A stretch of DNA of 32,893 bases from Thiobacillus sp. (GTDB lineage: Bacteria; Pseudomonadota; Gammaproteobacteria; Burkholderiales; Thiobacillaceae): the NCBI GenBank assembly GCA_024709165.1, contig JANJXF010000114.1, forward strand, positions 1 through 32,893. Reading direction: 5' to 3'. Under the pieces are notes generated by a model, which saw nothing but the letters and a program-made list of their open reading frames with translations, had not been told where the DNA came from and did no database searches. Of the stretch, positions 1 to 7,344 are shown piece after piece (the stretch's first letter is position 1; each line of letters starts with the position of its first letter). A program made the translations under genes and the position numbers.

Positions 1-313
1 CGTTGTCGCCGCGCGACAGCTGGTTGACCTGGGGTTGGCTGTGTATTTTGCCGGCTTTGTTGACCAGCCGGTGGGGTTCTAACCCGGCGTCAAAGAGTGC
101 CTGCAGCGCGGCGTCGACGGCATCGGCATCGGCGACGTCGCACGGCTCGGCCCGGACCTTGCCGCCGGTCGCTTCGGCGAGCTCGGCGCAGCGCGCGGTG
201 TCGAGCTCCAGCACCGCGACCTCGGCGCCGTCGGCGAGCAGGCGCTCGACCAGGTGGCGGCCGATGCCGGCGCCGCCGCCGGTGACCAGCACGCGCGCGC
301 CGGCGAGCTTCAC
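1..313 (-). CDS. Short-chain dehydrogenase/reductase, N-terminal part (runs off left edge)
   Basis: Reverse-strand reading from a GTG at 313 stays open to the window edge (104 codons). The N-terminus shows the Rossmann NAD(P)-binding motif TGGGAGIG at about residues 10-17, an acidic residue after the second strand (VLELD), the CDVAD motif, and LVNKAG in place of the usual NNAG. This is the classical SDR pattern; the catalytic Ser-Tyr-Lys lies outside the window. The GTG overlaps the stop of the acyl carrier protein gene by three bases, so the two are translationally coupled. Next to an ACP gene, a FabG-like ketoreductase acting on an ACP-bound acyl group is plausible, but a sugar-nucleotide reductase is equally possible. 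The family is confident, the substrate is not known. Confidence 0.8.
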   Translation of the reverse strand, partial: MKLAGARVLVTGGGAGIGRHLVERLLADGAEVAVLELDTARCAELAEATGGKVRAEPCDVADADAVDAALQALFDAGLEPHRLVNKAGKIHSQPQVNQLSRGDN

Positions 314-537
314 GGCTGCACTCCGTGCACCTCTAGCGTGGCACGGATGTCGCCGACCGAGCGCAGGTCGGCAATCTCGTCACCGCTGAACTGGATCGCG
401 TAATCCTGTTCGAGGCGGACGATCAGCATCATGTGCGCGAGCGAATCCCAGGTCGGGATGTCGGCGAGCGCGAGGCCGTCGGCAACGGAGGCTTCCGGCA
501 GGGCGAATGTTTCGGCGATCTTCTGTTCCAGGCTCAT
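310..537 (-). CDS. Acyl carrier protein
   Basis: A 75-residue acidic protein with the phosphopantetheine attachment motif WDSLAHM; Ser32 would carry the prosthetic group. Length and helix-rich composition match stand-alone ACPs. I chose the ATG at 537; an upstream in-frame TTG at 552 would add five residues but has no better ribosome site, and the Shine-Dalgarno signal is weak for either. The gene sits between a methyltransferase (28 bp upstream) and an overlapping SDR. Stand-alone ACPs in glycan clusters usually carry an acyl group for transfer to an amino sugar, rather than serving primary fatty acid synthesis; here that role is inferred from context only. Confidence 0.85.
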   Translation of the reverse strand: MSLEQKIAETFALPEASVADGLALADIPTWDSLAHMMLIVRLEQDYAIQFSGDEIADLRSVGDIRATLEVHGVQP

Positions 538-565
538 GGTGGTCGTGTGCAATGTCGGATGGGGT

Positions 566-1651
566 TCAATGTCGCAGCTTGACGAACAACGCCTTGCCGC
601 AGCAGAAAGCGCATTCGATGCGTCCGGCCTGGTCGCGCAACAGTGCGTCGCCGACGCGCTGCGGGCCGTCGCCGTGCGCCCAGACGTAGTCGTCGAGGAT
701 CAGCCAGCCGCCCGGCACCAGGCGGGTCAGCCACAGGTCGCAATCCTTCTTAACCGCCGCATAGTCGTGGTTGCCGTCGATGTGGATGACGGCGATTGTG
801 CCCGAATACGCGACCGGGTGGCCGAGCGGCGAGCGGATGGGCTCACCGCCCGCATAGACAGCGAAGCCGGCTTCCGATGGCAGGCGCAGGTGGGCGTGAT
901 CGTCCGCGCAGCACGGCACGAGGTTGAGCATGAAGCCTTCGCTCAGCACCTCGTAGTCCCACTCGTCGGTGACGCTCTGCAGCGCCGCGGGCGAATCGCG
1001 CTGCACGCACTCGGCGGCGGCCCACGGGTCGACCGTGAGCAGCGGGCCGATACGGTGACGCCATGCCAGATACAGCAGCACGACTGCGGAACGTCCCATC
1101 AGCGAGCCGATCTCGACGACGTCGCCCTGCTGCGCGCGGGCGAAGATGCCCATCATCGCGGCGAGCTTTTCGTCGTTCGATTCGCCGTAGATCAGCGAGG
1201 CCTGGCGCAGCACGCCGGCGACTTCGCGCAGGCTGAGCGAGGGCGCGCCGTCGGCGCACCGTTCGACCAGCGGCAGCAGACGCTGCGCACGGGCCATGAG
1301 GGCACGATGCGCAGCGATCTGCTGCTGTACCGGCGATTCGCCGATGAGCTGGAGCTCGGGGCGGCGCTGCGCGAGGAAGCGCGTCATGAAGGCGTACACG
1401 GTGGAGACCGGGCACAGCACGCGGACAACCGACTGCGCATCGGCCAACGCAAGAAATCGTACGGCGAAATCGGCGTCGTGGATCGAAGGCAGCCGGTGCA
1501 GTTCGCCCGCCGCCGCGGCCACCTCGTCGTTCGCCACCGATGCGGCGCACACAACCCGTTCGCCGCGGTTGCGCGCGGCTTTCAGGTAGTCGAGCGCCGC
1601 CGCGTTGACGGCGGGGAAGACGAGCGTGGCGGCTTCGGTGTGCGCGGGCAT
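566..1651 (-). CDS. SAM-dependent methyltransferase with an extra N-terminal domain
   Basis: A 361-residue protein. The C-terminal half (about 175-361) is a class I methyltransferase of the type often named Methyltransf_24: SAM-binding motif VVEIGSLMGRS at 178-188, acidic LTVDPW at 205-210, and IDGNHDY (291-297) followed by GGWLILDDY (314-322). Residues 1-130 form a separate alpha/beta domain with LVFPA at the start, a KAARNRG helix and a GESP motif near 104. It resembles the Rossmann-like N-terminal region that precedes ATP-grasp domains, but no ATP-grasp domain follows. Start ATG at 1651 lies 7 bp after the preceding gene's stop, so the two are in one operon. The likely role is O- or N-methylation of a sugar or its acyl group; the substrate is unknown. 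Confidence 0.75.
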   Translation of the reverse strand: MPAHTEAATLVFPAVNAAALDYLKAARNRGERVVCAASVANDEVAAAAGELHRLPSIHDADFAVRFLALADAQSVVRVLCPVSTVYAFMTRFLAQRRPELQLIGESPVQQQIAAHRALMARAQRLLPLVERCADGAPSLSLREVAGVLRQASLIYGESNDEKLAAMMGIFARAQQGDVVEIGSLMGRSAVVLLYLAWRHRIGPLLTVDPWAAAECVQRDSPAALQSVTDEWDYEVLSEGFMLNLVPCCADDHAHLRLPSEAGFAVYAGGEPIRSPLGHPVAYSGTIAVIHIDGNHDYAAVKKDCDLWLTRLVPGGWLILDDYVWAHGDGPQRVGDALLRDQAGRIECAFCCGKALFVKLRH

Positions 1652-1658
1652 GCGTCGT

Positions 1659-2675
1659 TCAGTCCTGCTTGCCGAGGTCGCGCTTCGCCGCTTCGCGCAC
1701 GACGTCGTCGAGCCACTGGTGCATGCTCTTGTCGGTCTTCGCGCGCGCCTCATAGGCAAGCCGCTTGGTTTCGGGGGTGACGCCTTCGAGCTGGCCGTAG
1801 TAGCGGGTGCGGTGGGTGCCGCCGCGCACGCCGGGGATGGGGAAGTCGAGGTCGGCTTGCGGCTCGCCCTCGCCCACCAGGAAATCGATGACGTAGAAGA
1901 CGCCGCCGACGATCCATTCGATGCGCGTCTTGCGCGCCTCGATGGGCAACTTGTCGAGCGGGATCTGGTAGGCGAATTCGGGGTTGGAGTTGATCAGTAC
2001 ACGCGCGAACTCGGTGTCGCGCAACCAGGGCGGCATGGCCTCGTCGCCGACGACGACCTTGCCGCCGGGTTTGGTCACGCGCGCCATTTCGGCGAAGCCG
2101 CGCTTGATGTCGGAAAAGGCGTTGATGCCGCCAAAATGGTAGCAGGCGTCGAAGCTGTTGTCGGGAAAGGGCAGGTAGTAGCCGTTGGTGAGCGCGGGTT
2201 CGACCTGCGGCTCGGCACCGCGCATGCGCTCGATGTTCTTCGCCAGGAAGGACGGCGCGATGTCCTGGATATAGAGCTTGCCGTCGGAGCCGAGACGCTG
2301 CGCGATCAGTTCGGAATCGCGTCCCGTTCCGGCGCCGGTTTCCAGCACGATCATGCCGGGCTTGAGAACGAGCTTGTCGATCATGGCGTTGCGCACGGCC
2401 TGCTCGTCCTCGCCGTAGGTGGAGAAGGTCAGCGGCAGGTAGCGGTCGTAGCCTTCGACGCGCGCCTCAGTCTCGCGCAGCGCGTCGCGGTCGGCCTGGG
2501 GCAACTCGAAGGGATAGACGAAGTTGGGTACGCCGTTGGCGATCTCGAAGCGGTGGCCGGACGCGGCGACGAGCACACCGGAGACGATCTCGTCGCCATC
2601 GCGTACGGCATGTTCGAGCGTCAATGGCTCGAGCGTAGCAGGGTCAACGTAGAATTTTTCTTCACCAGAGCGCAC
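1659..2675 (-). CDS. Class I SAM-dependent methyltransferase
   Basis: A 338-residue protein with a Methyltransf_11/UbiE-type core: LETGAGTGRDS at 111-121 (SAM motif I), YIQDIAP at 135-141, FPDNSFDACY at 170-179 and a post-motif KPGGKVVVGDE. The first 60 residues, including GHRFEIANGVPNF, look like the small Trm112p-like N-terminal segment found in many such enzymes. The GTG start is fixed by a strong AAGGAG seven bases upstream. This is the first gene of a leftward operon that continues with a second methyltransferase, an ACP and an SDR. It probably methylates a glycan or glycolipid intermediate; the sequence does not show the acceptor. Confidence 0.8.
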   Translation of the reverse strand: MRSGEEKFYVDPATLEPLTLEHAVRDGDEIVSGVLVAASGHRFEIANGVPNFVYPFELPQADRDALRETEARVEGYDRYLPLTFSTYGEDEQAVRNAMIDKLVLKPGMIVLETGAGTGRDSELIAQRLGSDGKLYIQDIAPSFLAKNIERMRGAEPQVEPALTNGYYLPFPDNSFDACYHFGGINAFSDIKRGFAEMARVTKPGGKVVVGDEAMPPWLRDTEFARVLINSNPEFAYQIPLDKLPIEARKTRIEWIVGGVFYVIDFLVGEGEPQADLDFPIPGVRGGTHRTRYYGQLEGVTPETKRLAYEARAKTDKSMHQWLDDVVREAAKRDLGKQD

Positions 2676-2856
2676 GGTTTCTCCTTGGGCGGGCCGGCAC
2701 GGCGCCGGCAGGCGGTTTCAGGTTGATTTTGACCATTCCCTGCACGGATGTAGGCCGAAGCTCGATATTTTTGCAAATCCGGCGGGGCCGCTGATACCCT
2801 TCACGGAACCTCCGCACGGCCGCACGTGCGGGCACACAGAACGAGGGAGACCAACG
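2676..2856. promoter_or_regulatory. Divergent intergenic region with start-deciding ribosome site
   Basis: This 181-bp gap separates the leftward methyltransferase operon from the rightward acyltransferase gene and must contain promoters for both. On the minus strand AAGGAG at 2686-2681 decides the GTG start at 2675. A GC-rich inverted repeat built from two GCCGGC palindromes lies near 2694-2710 in the leftward leader. An AT-rich block at about 2762-2780 is the most promoter-like part. I could not fit a good -35/-10 pair in either direction. Confidence 0.4.
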
Positions 2857-3555
2857 ATGAAACGGTTGATCATATTCGGCGTGGGCAAGATCGCAGACGT
2901 GGCGTATCACCATTTTATGCGCGACGGCGGCTACGAAGTCGTGGCCTTCACCTGCGACGCCGCATGGGTGCCGCCCTCGGGCACGCACTACGGCCTGCCG
3001 GCGGTGGCCTTCGAGGACGTCGAGCGCCACTATCCGCCGGAGTCGGTCGCGCTGTTCGCAGCGCTCGGCTACCACGAACTCAACCGCCTGCGCGCGCAGA
3101 AGTGCGTCGAGGCGAAGGCCAAGGGCTACACGCTGGCGAGCTACGTCAGCCCGCGCGCCGATCTCGGGCCGTGGGTCGAGGTCGGCGAGAACTGCCTGAT
3201 CCTCGACGGCGTCGGCATCCAGCCCGGCGCGACGATCGGCCACAACGTCTCGCTGTGGAACAACGTGCTGATCGGCCACCACTCGAACGTCGCTGACCAC
3301 TGCTGGATCGCCGCCGGTGCGACCATCGGCGGCGTCGCCACGCTCGGCGAGCGCTGTTTCGTCGGATTGAACGCGACCCTCGGCGGTGAGCTGTCGATCG
3401 GCGCCGATTCCTTCCTCGGCGCAGCGACGCTGGTGCTGAAGAGCGCACCCGAGCGCAGCGTGTTCATTGCGTCCGGCACCGAAAAGTTCCGCCTCGACAG
3501 CGACGCGTTCCTGCGCATGACGCGCATGGCCGCGATCGGCCCCGGCCGCAAGTAG
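2857..3555 (+). CDS. NeuD/PglD-like sugar O- or N-acyltransferase (left-handed beta-helix)
   Basis: A 232-residue protein. The N-terminal 80 residues form a small Rossmann-like domain (KRLIIFGVGKIADVAYHHF). Residues about 95-200 show the hexapeptide-repeat pattern of left-handed beta-helix acyltransferases, with runs such as ILDGVGIQPGATIGHNVSL, HHSNVADHCWIAAGATIGG and GAATLVLKSAP. The HHSNVADHCWI segment carries a His at the position of the catalytic base in PglD and NeuD. A GAGGGAGA ribosome site precedes the ATG. It would transfer an acetyl or other acyl group, usually from acetyl-CoA, to a sugar; in this cluster an amino sugar made by the aminotransferase at 6223-7344 is the natural candidate. 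The family is well supported, the acceptor is inferred. Confidence 0.8.
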   Translation: MKRLIIFGVGKIADVAYHHFMRDGGYEVVAFTCDAAWVPPSGTHYGLPAVAFEDVERHYPPESVALFAALGYHELNRLRAQKCVEAKAKGYTLASYVSPRADLGPWVEVGENCLILDGVGIQPGATIGHNVSLWNNVLIGHHSNVADHCWIAAGATIGGVATLGERCFVGLNATLGGELSIGADSFLGAATLVLKSAPERSVFIASGTEKFRLDSDAFLRMTRMAAIGPGRK

Positions 3556-3564
3556 GCGGCACCC

Positions 3565-4524
3565 ATGTTCACCTGGAAGAAGCTCGGCAAGATCTTCGAC
3601 CCAACCGCAAGCCGGCCACGTCCGTGGATGCAGGAATACGCGCAATGCCCGACACCCTTCGTGCGCGACGACGCGACGCTGCGCGTCTACTTCGCCACCC
3701 GCCCGCCGCGCGGCGCCGACCTGCAGTATGTCGCCTATCCGGGCTACGTCGATCTGGCGCGCGACGACCTCACGCGCGTGACGAAGATCGCCGACCAGCC
3801 ACTGCTTCCGCTCGGCGGCCCCGGCGCTTTTGATGAGTTTGGCGTCATGCCGAGCGCCGCGGTGCGCCACGGCGACGACGTTCATCTTTACTATACCGGC
3901 TGGTCGCGCATGGCGTCGGTGCCCTACACGACGGCGATCGGGCTCGCGGTCAGCCACGACGGCGGCGAAACTTTCCACAAGGCCGGCGCAGGCCCGGTGC
4001 TCGGCCTGACGCTCGAGGAGCCGTATCTGGTCAACAGCCCGACCGTGCGCATCGTCGACGGCGTCTGGCACATGTGGTACATGACGGGGCTGGGCTGGCT
4101 CACCAACGACGGCACGCCCGAAGCGGTGTTCCGCATCGCGCACGCGACCTCCGCGGACGGCATCGCCTGGCAGCGCGACGGCCGCAGGATCGTCGCGCCG
4201 CACCACGAGGACGAGTGCCAGGATCTCTTCCTGCCCTTCTTTCTCGACGGAAAATGGCACGCGATCTTCGGCTACCGCCGCGCGCTCGGCTTCCGCAGCG
4301 ACGCGGCGGCGATGTACCGTCTCGGCTACGCGTGGTCCGACGATCTCGTGCACTGGACGCGCGACGACGCCCAGGCCGGCATCGACGTCTCGCCCGACGG
4401 CTGGGACGCACAGATGCTGTGCTCGTCGCAGGCGATCGAACTCGACGGTCGCGTCGTGCTGTTCTACTGCGGCAACACCTTCGGCCGCGAGGGCTTTGGC
4501 ATCGCCGAGATGACGGGGCGCTGA
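3565..4524 (+). CDS. Five-bladed beta-propeller glycosidase-like protein (copy A)
   Basis: A 319-residue protein, 9 bp after the acyltransferase gene and on the same strand. It has the repeated WSDDLVHW, SHDGGETFHK and DGIAWQRDG blade motifs typical of the GH43/GH32/GH130-type five-bladed propellers. Conserved acidic positions include FDEFGVMPS near residue 90 and EDECQDLF near 212. There is no signal peptide, so it is cytoplasmic. It is clearly homologous to the protein at 5270-6226: both begin with K(L)GKIFDP after a basic-aromatic stretch and share HMWY, GLGW and DECQ motifs. Such proteins occur in glycan biosynthesis clusters with unproven activity; it could be a hydrolase, a phosphorylase, or a non-catalytic sugar binder. 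Confidence 0.7.
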   Translation: MFTWKKLGKIFDPTASRPRPWMQEYAQCPTPFVRDDATLRVYFATRPPRGADLQYVAYPGYVDLARDDLTRVTKIADQPLLPLGGPGAFDEFGVMPSAAVRHGDDVHLYYTGWSRMASVPYTTAIGLAVSHDGGETFHKAGAGPVLGLTLEEPYLVNSPTVRIVDGVWHMWYMTGLGWLTNDGTPEAVFRIAHATSADGIAWQRDGRRIVAPHHEDECQDLFLPFFLDGKWHAIFGYRRALGFRSDAAAMYRLGYAWSDDLVHWTRDDAQAGIDVSPDGWDAQMLCSSQAIELDGRVVLFYCGNTFGREGFGIAEMTGR

Positions 4525-4532
4525 ACAGACGT

Positions 4533-5270
4533 TCATTCGAGCCATGCTCGCAATGTATCGTGATCGTTCCACATCAGCCAGTCGATGATCGACAGATCGG
4601 GGACGAATTCGAAGCTGCCGGTCGCGTAACGGCGCGGACAATGCTCGTGGAAGCTCAGCGCAATGCCATGGCGCATGTAGAGTTCATCATCGAACAGCGC
4701 ACGACCGCCGGCGGCATTGCGGTATTCGGTCGCACCGAGCTGCTTCGCGATGTGCAGTGCCCATTCGCCCGGCTCGCACGCTGCAGGCAATTCAAGCGGC
4801 AACCTGGACGCCACCTCGATCGGCGTATCGATGCCGAGATGGCTGCACACGCGCTTCAGGATCGCGATGTTCAGCGCGGCCAGCGTCTCATGACGCCCGG
4901 CCAAGGCGTCGCCGACGAGTTCGCGCACCGCAGCGTAGTGCGGCGCCTCGGCCTGGTAGACGCGGAGCCTGTCCATGAGCTTGCCGCGCCAGTCCTGCGC
5001 GTCGTCGATGCGTGCGTCGCGGATCGCGGTGTCGAGGCCGGTATGCTGCACCGGAACCGCGGCGTAGGCGGTGCCCTTTTCACGGTTGAGGACGCGGTTG
5101 CGCGTCATCCACGACTTGCGGGTGAACTGCGCGGTGTCGAACACCACCCACAGGTCGCACGCGGCGATCAGGCGGAACTGCTCGAAATACGGAAAGAAAT
5201 AGGGCTGCATGATGCCGACACGCTTCGACGCGGGCGCATGCAGCGGGAAAGAAACGGCAGCCGGCGTCAT
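4533..5270 (-). CDS. WbqC-family protein
   Basis: A 245-residue protein with the hallmark N-terminus of the WbqC family: VGIMQPYFFPYFEQFRLI at about 18-35, followed by FDTAQFTRKSWMTRNRVL. The ATG at 5270 shares its first base with the last base of the preceding gene's stop (TGATG). Longer upstream readings in the same frame overlap that gene heavily and lack a ribosome site. WbqC-like genes are recurrent members of O-antigen and flagellin-glycan clusters, but the biochemical activity is not established to my knowledge. The gene ends only 8 bp from the convergent copy-A glycosidase-like gene, with no recognisable terminator between them. It is the last gene of the leftward group beginning at 10190. 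Confidence 0.8.
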   Translation of the reverse strand: MTPAAVSFPLHAPASKRVGIMQPYFFPYFEQFRLIAACDLWVVFDTAQFTRKSWMTRNRVLNREKGTAYAAVPVQHTGLDTAIRDARIDDAQDWRGKLMDRLRVYQAEAPHYAAVRELVGDALAGRHETLAALNIAILKRVCSHLGIDTPIEVASRLPLELPAACEPGEWALHIAKQLGATEYRNAAGGRALFDDELYMRHGIALSFHEHCPRRYATGSFEFVPDLSIIDWLMWNDHDTLRAWLE

Positions 5271-6226
5271 CACGGCTCCAGCACCGCCAGCCCGAAGCCG
5301 TGGCGGCCAAACGCGTTGCCGTTGTAGAGCAGGCAGGGCTGGCCGTCGCATTCGAACGCGTGCGGATAGCACAGCATGTCGGAGTCCCAGTCCCCCGGCG
5401 TCACGTCGAGCGCCATCTCGTCGTCGGCGCGTGTCCAGCTCGCCAGATCGTCCGACCACGCGTGACCGATGCGGTAGGCGCGGTCGCGGTTGGTGCGGAA
5501 GTCGAAAGTCTGGCGATAGCAGAAGAACATGTGGTGGCGGTCACCGAGCGTGATCACGGTCGGCAGCGCCTGGCATTCGTCGTCGCCCAGACGGTCGGCG
5601 AGGATCTGCCGCCCGTCCTCCTTGACCCAGCGAATGCCGTCGCAGGAGGTGGCATGACCGATCTTGTAGATGCGGTCGGGCGCGGCGTTGGGCACGGCGC
5701 GCTTCCAGCCGAGACCGAAGACGTACCACATGTGGAAAGTGTCGCCGACGATCTTCACGAAGGGATCGACGACGATACAGGGCTCGTGCAGCGAGGGCGC
5801 GAGCACCGGACCGTCGCCGGCACGCTGGAAAGTCCGACCCTCGTCGCGGCTGATCGCCAGGCCGATGGCGCCGTCGGCCGGCACCGAGACGCGCCGGTTC
5901 ACGCCGGAGGTGTAGCCGTGGACGGCGTCGCCGTGGCGTACCACGTTCATCGGAAAGATGCCGTGTTCGTCGAAACAGCCGAGCTTGCCGAGCGGAATGA
6001 CGGTGTGCGCCGACACGCCGAGAACGTCGCGGAAGTTCTTCTTCATGTCGACGTAGGCGATGTGGCTCAGATATTTGCCGTCGGGCTCGCGCACGCGCGT
6101 GGAGAAGTAGATTCGCACGAAGTCGTTGAACACCAGCGCCTGCGGCGCCTGCGCGAACTCGGTGCAACCGTGCGGCAGTTCGAACGCGGCGGGATCGAAA
6201 ATCTTGCCGAGCTTGCGCCACTTCAT
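5270..6226 (-). CDS. Five-bladed beta-propeller glycosidase-like protein (copy B)
   Basis: A 318-residue paralogue of the protein at 3565-4524, alignable end to end by eye: WRKLGKIFDP at the start, VRIYFSTR, CFDEHGIFP, GLAISRDEGRTFQ, FHMWYVFGLGW, DDECQALP, HAWSDDLASW and a GRHGFGLAV end. The propeller family (GH43/GH32/GH130-like) is supported by these repeated SxDD/SRDEG blade motifs. There is no signal peptide. Its ATG overlaps the stop of the aminotransferase gene by four bases (ATGA) and its stop overlaps the WbqC start by one base, so it is translationally coupled at both ends. Whether it cleaves, transfers or only binds sugar cannot be told from the sequence. Confidence 0.7.
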   Translation of the reverse strand: MKWRKLGKIFDPAAFELPHGCTEFAQAPQALVFNDFVRIYFSTRVREPDGKYLSHIAYVDMKKNFRDVLGVSAHTVIPLGKLGCFDEHGIFPMNVVRHGDAVHGYTSGVNRRVSVPADGAIGLAISRDEGRTFQRAGDGPVLAPSLHEPCIVVDPFVKIVGDTFHMWYVFGLGWKRAVPNAAPDRIYKIGHATSCDGIRWVKEDGRQILADRLGDDECQALPTVITLGDRHHMFFCYRQTFDFRTNRDRAYRIGHAWSDDLASWTRADDEMALDVTPGDWDSDMLCYPHAFECDGQPCLLYNGNAFGRHGFGLAVLEP

Positions 6227-7344
6227 CGGAGCGGCTCCGCGACCAGCCCGATGATCAAATCGACCTCGGCTTCGGTCAGCGCGGGGTAGATCGGCAGGCA
6301 GATCACCTGCTCCGCGGCCGCCCGCGCCACCGGAAGATTTGCCGGCGCCGCCGAGGGCATGCCCCGGTACATGGGGAAATCGCTGATCAGCGGGTAGAAA
6401 TAGCGGCGCGCAAAAATGTCATGGTCGCGCAATTTCTCGTACAGGCCATCGCGACTGAGCGGGAAGTCCTCGCCGACCAGAATCGGAAAATACGCGTAGT
6501 TGGCACGGCCTTCGCGCACCGGCAGGCACGAGACGCCCCGCACACCCGTCAACGCGCGGCGATAGCGCGCATCGACCGCGCGGCGCTTCTGCAGGGCCGT
6601 GTCGACACCCTGCAACTGCAACAGACCGAAAGCCGCATTGATCTCGCTCATCTTGCCGTTAATGCCCGGTGCGACGACGGTCACCTCGTCGACGAAGCCG
6701 AAGTTCTTCAGGTGATCGATGCGCTGCTTGGTCTTTGCGTCCTGGCAGACGATGGCGCCACCCTCGAAGGTATTGAACACCTTCGTGGCGTGGAAACTCA
6801 GCACGGACAGGTCGCCATGATTGAGAATGCTGCCATCCCTGCCGTGAACGCCAAACGCGTGTGCGGCATCGTAGATCACCTTGAGGCCGTAGTTGTCCGC
6901 GATTTTCTGGATACGCTCGACATCGCACGGGTGTCCGTAGCAATGCACCGGCATGATGGCCGTGGTGTGCGGTGTGATGGCTGCTTCAATCCTGTTTGGG
7001 TCGAGGTTGAGCGTATCCGGGTCGATGTCCACGAACACCGGCTTGATTCCGTTCCATAATAAAGAGTGGGCGGTTGCGACGAACGAATAGGGTGTCGTGA
7101 TGACTTCGCCAGTGATGCGCAGCGCTTGTAACGCAGTCACCAGCGCCAGCGTGCCGTTGGCGAACAACGCGATGTGCGGCACACCAAGATAATCGCGCAG
7201 CGCCTGCTCCAGTTGCTGGTGGAACGGCCCGCTATTGGTCAGCTGCCTGCTCGCCCATATCTGCTGCAGATAGGGAATGAATTCATCGAGCGGCGGTAGC
7301 GCCGGCTGCGTTACATAAATCTTGTGGGAACCCTGCAATGTCAT
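6223..7344 (-). CDS. DegT/DnrJ/EryC1/StrS sugar aminotransferase, VioA-like
   Basis: A 373-residue PLP enzyme. The opening VTQPALPPLDEFIPYLQQIW and the TNSGPFHQQLE segment resemble VioA-type enzymes that make dTDP-4-amino-4,6-dideoxyglucose (viosamine) from the 4-keto sugar. DAAHAFG at 159-165 supplies the Asp that contacts the PLP nitrogen, and SFHATK at 183-188 supplies the Schiff-base Lys188. EGGAIVC follows as expected. The start ATG overlaps the stop of the upstream glycosyltransferase by four bases. The family is certain; the VioA assignment rests on remembered similarity and should be treated as likely rather than proven. Other possibilities are 3-amino-sugar aminotransferases. Confidence 0.85.
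   Translation of the reverse strand: MTLQGSHKIYVTQPALPPLDEFIPYLQQIWASRQLTNSGPFHQQLEQALRDYLGVPHIALFANGTLALVTALQALRITGEVITTPYSFVATAHSLLWNGIKPVFVDIDPDTLNLDPNRIEAAITPHTTAIMPVHCYGHPCDVERIQKIADNYGLKVIYDAAHAFGVHGRDGSILNHGDLSVLSFHATKVFNTFEGGAIVCQDAKTKQRIDHLKNFGFVDEVTVVAPGINGKMSEINAAFGLLQLQGVDTALQKRRAVDARYRRALTGVRGVSCLPVREGRANYAYFPILVGEDFPLSRDGLYEKLRDHDIFARRYFYPLISDFPMYRGMPSAAPANLPVARAAAEQVICLPIYPALTEAEVDLIIGLVAEPLR

Noticed and set aside
2662-4641. A 659-codon leftward open frame across the acyltransferase and glycosidase-like genes
   Set aside because: It crosses the divergent promoter region, has no recognisable domain, and lies antisense to two genes with clear family signatures.
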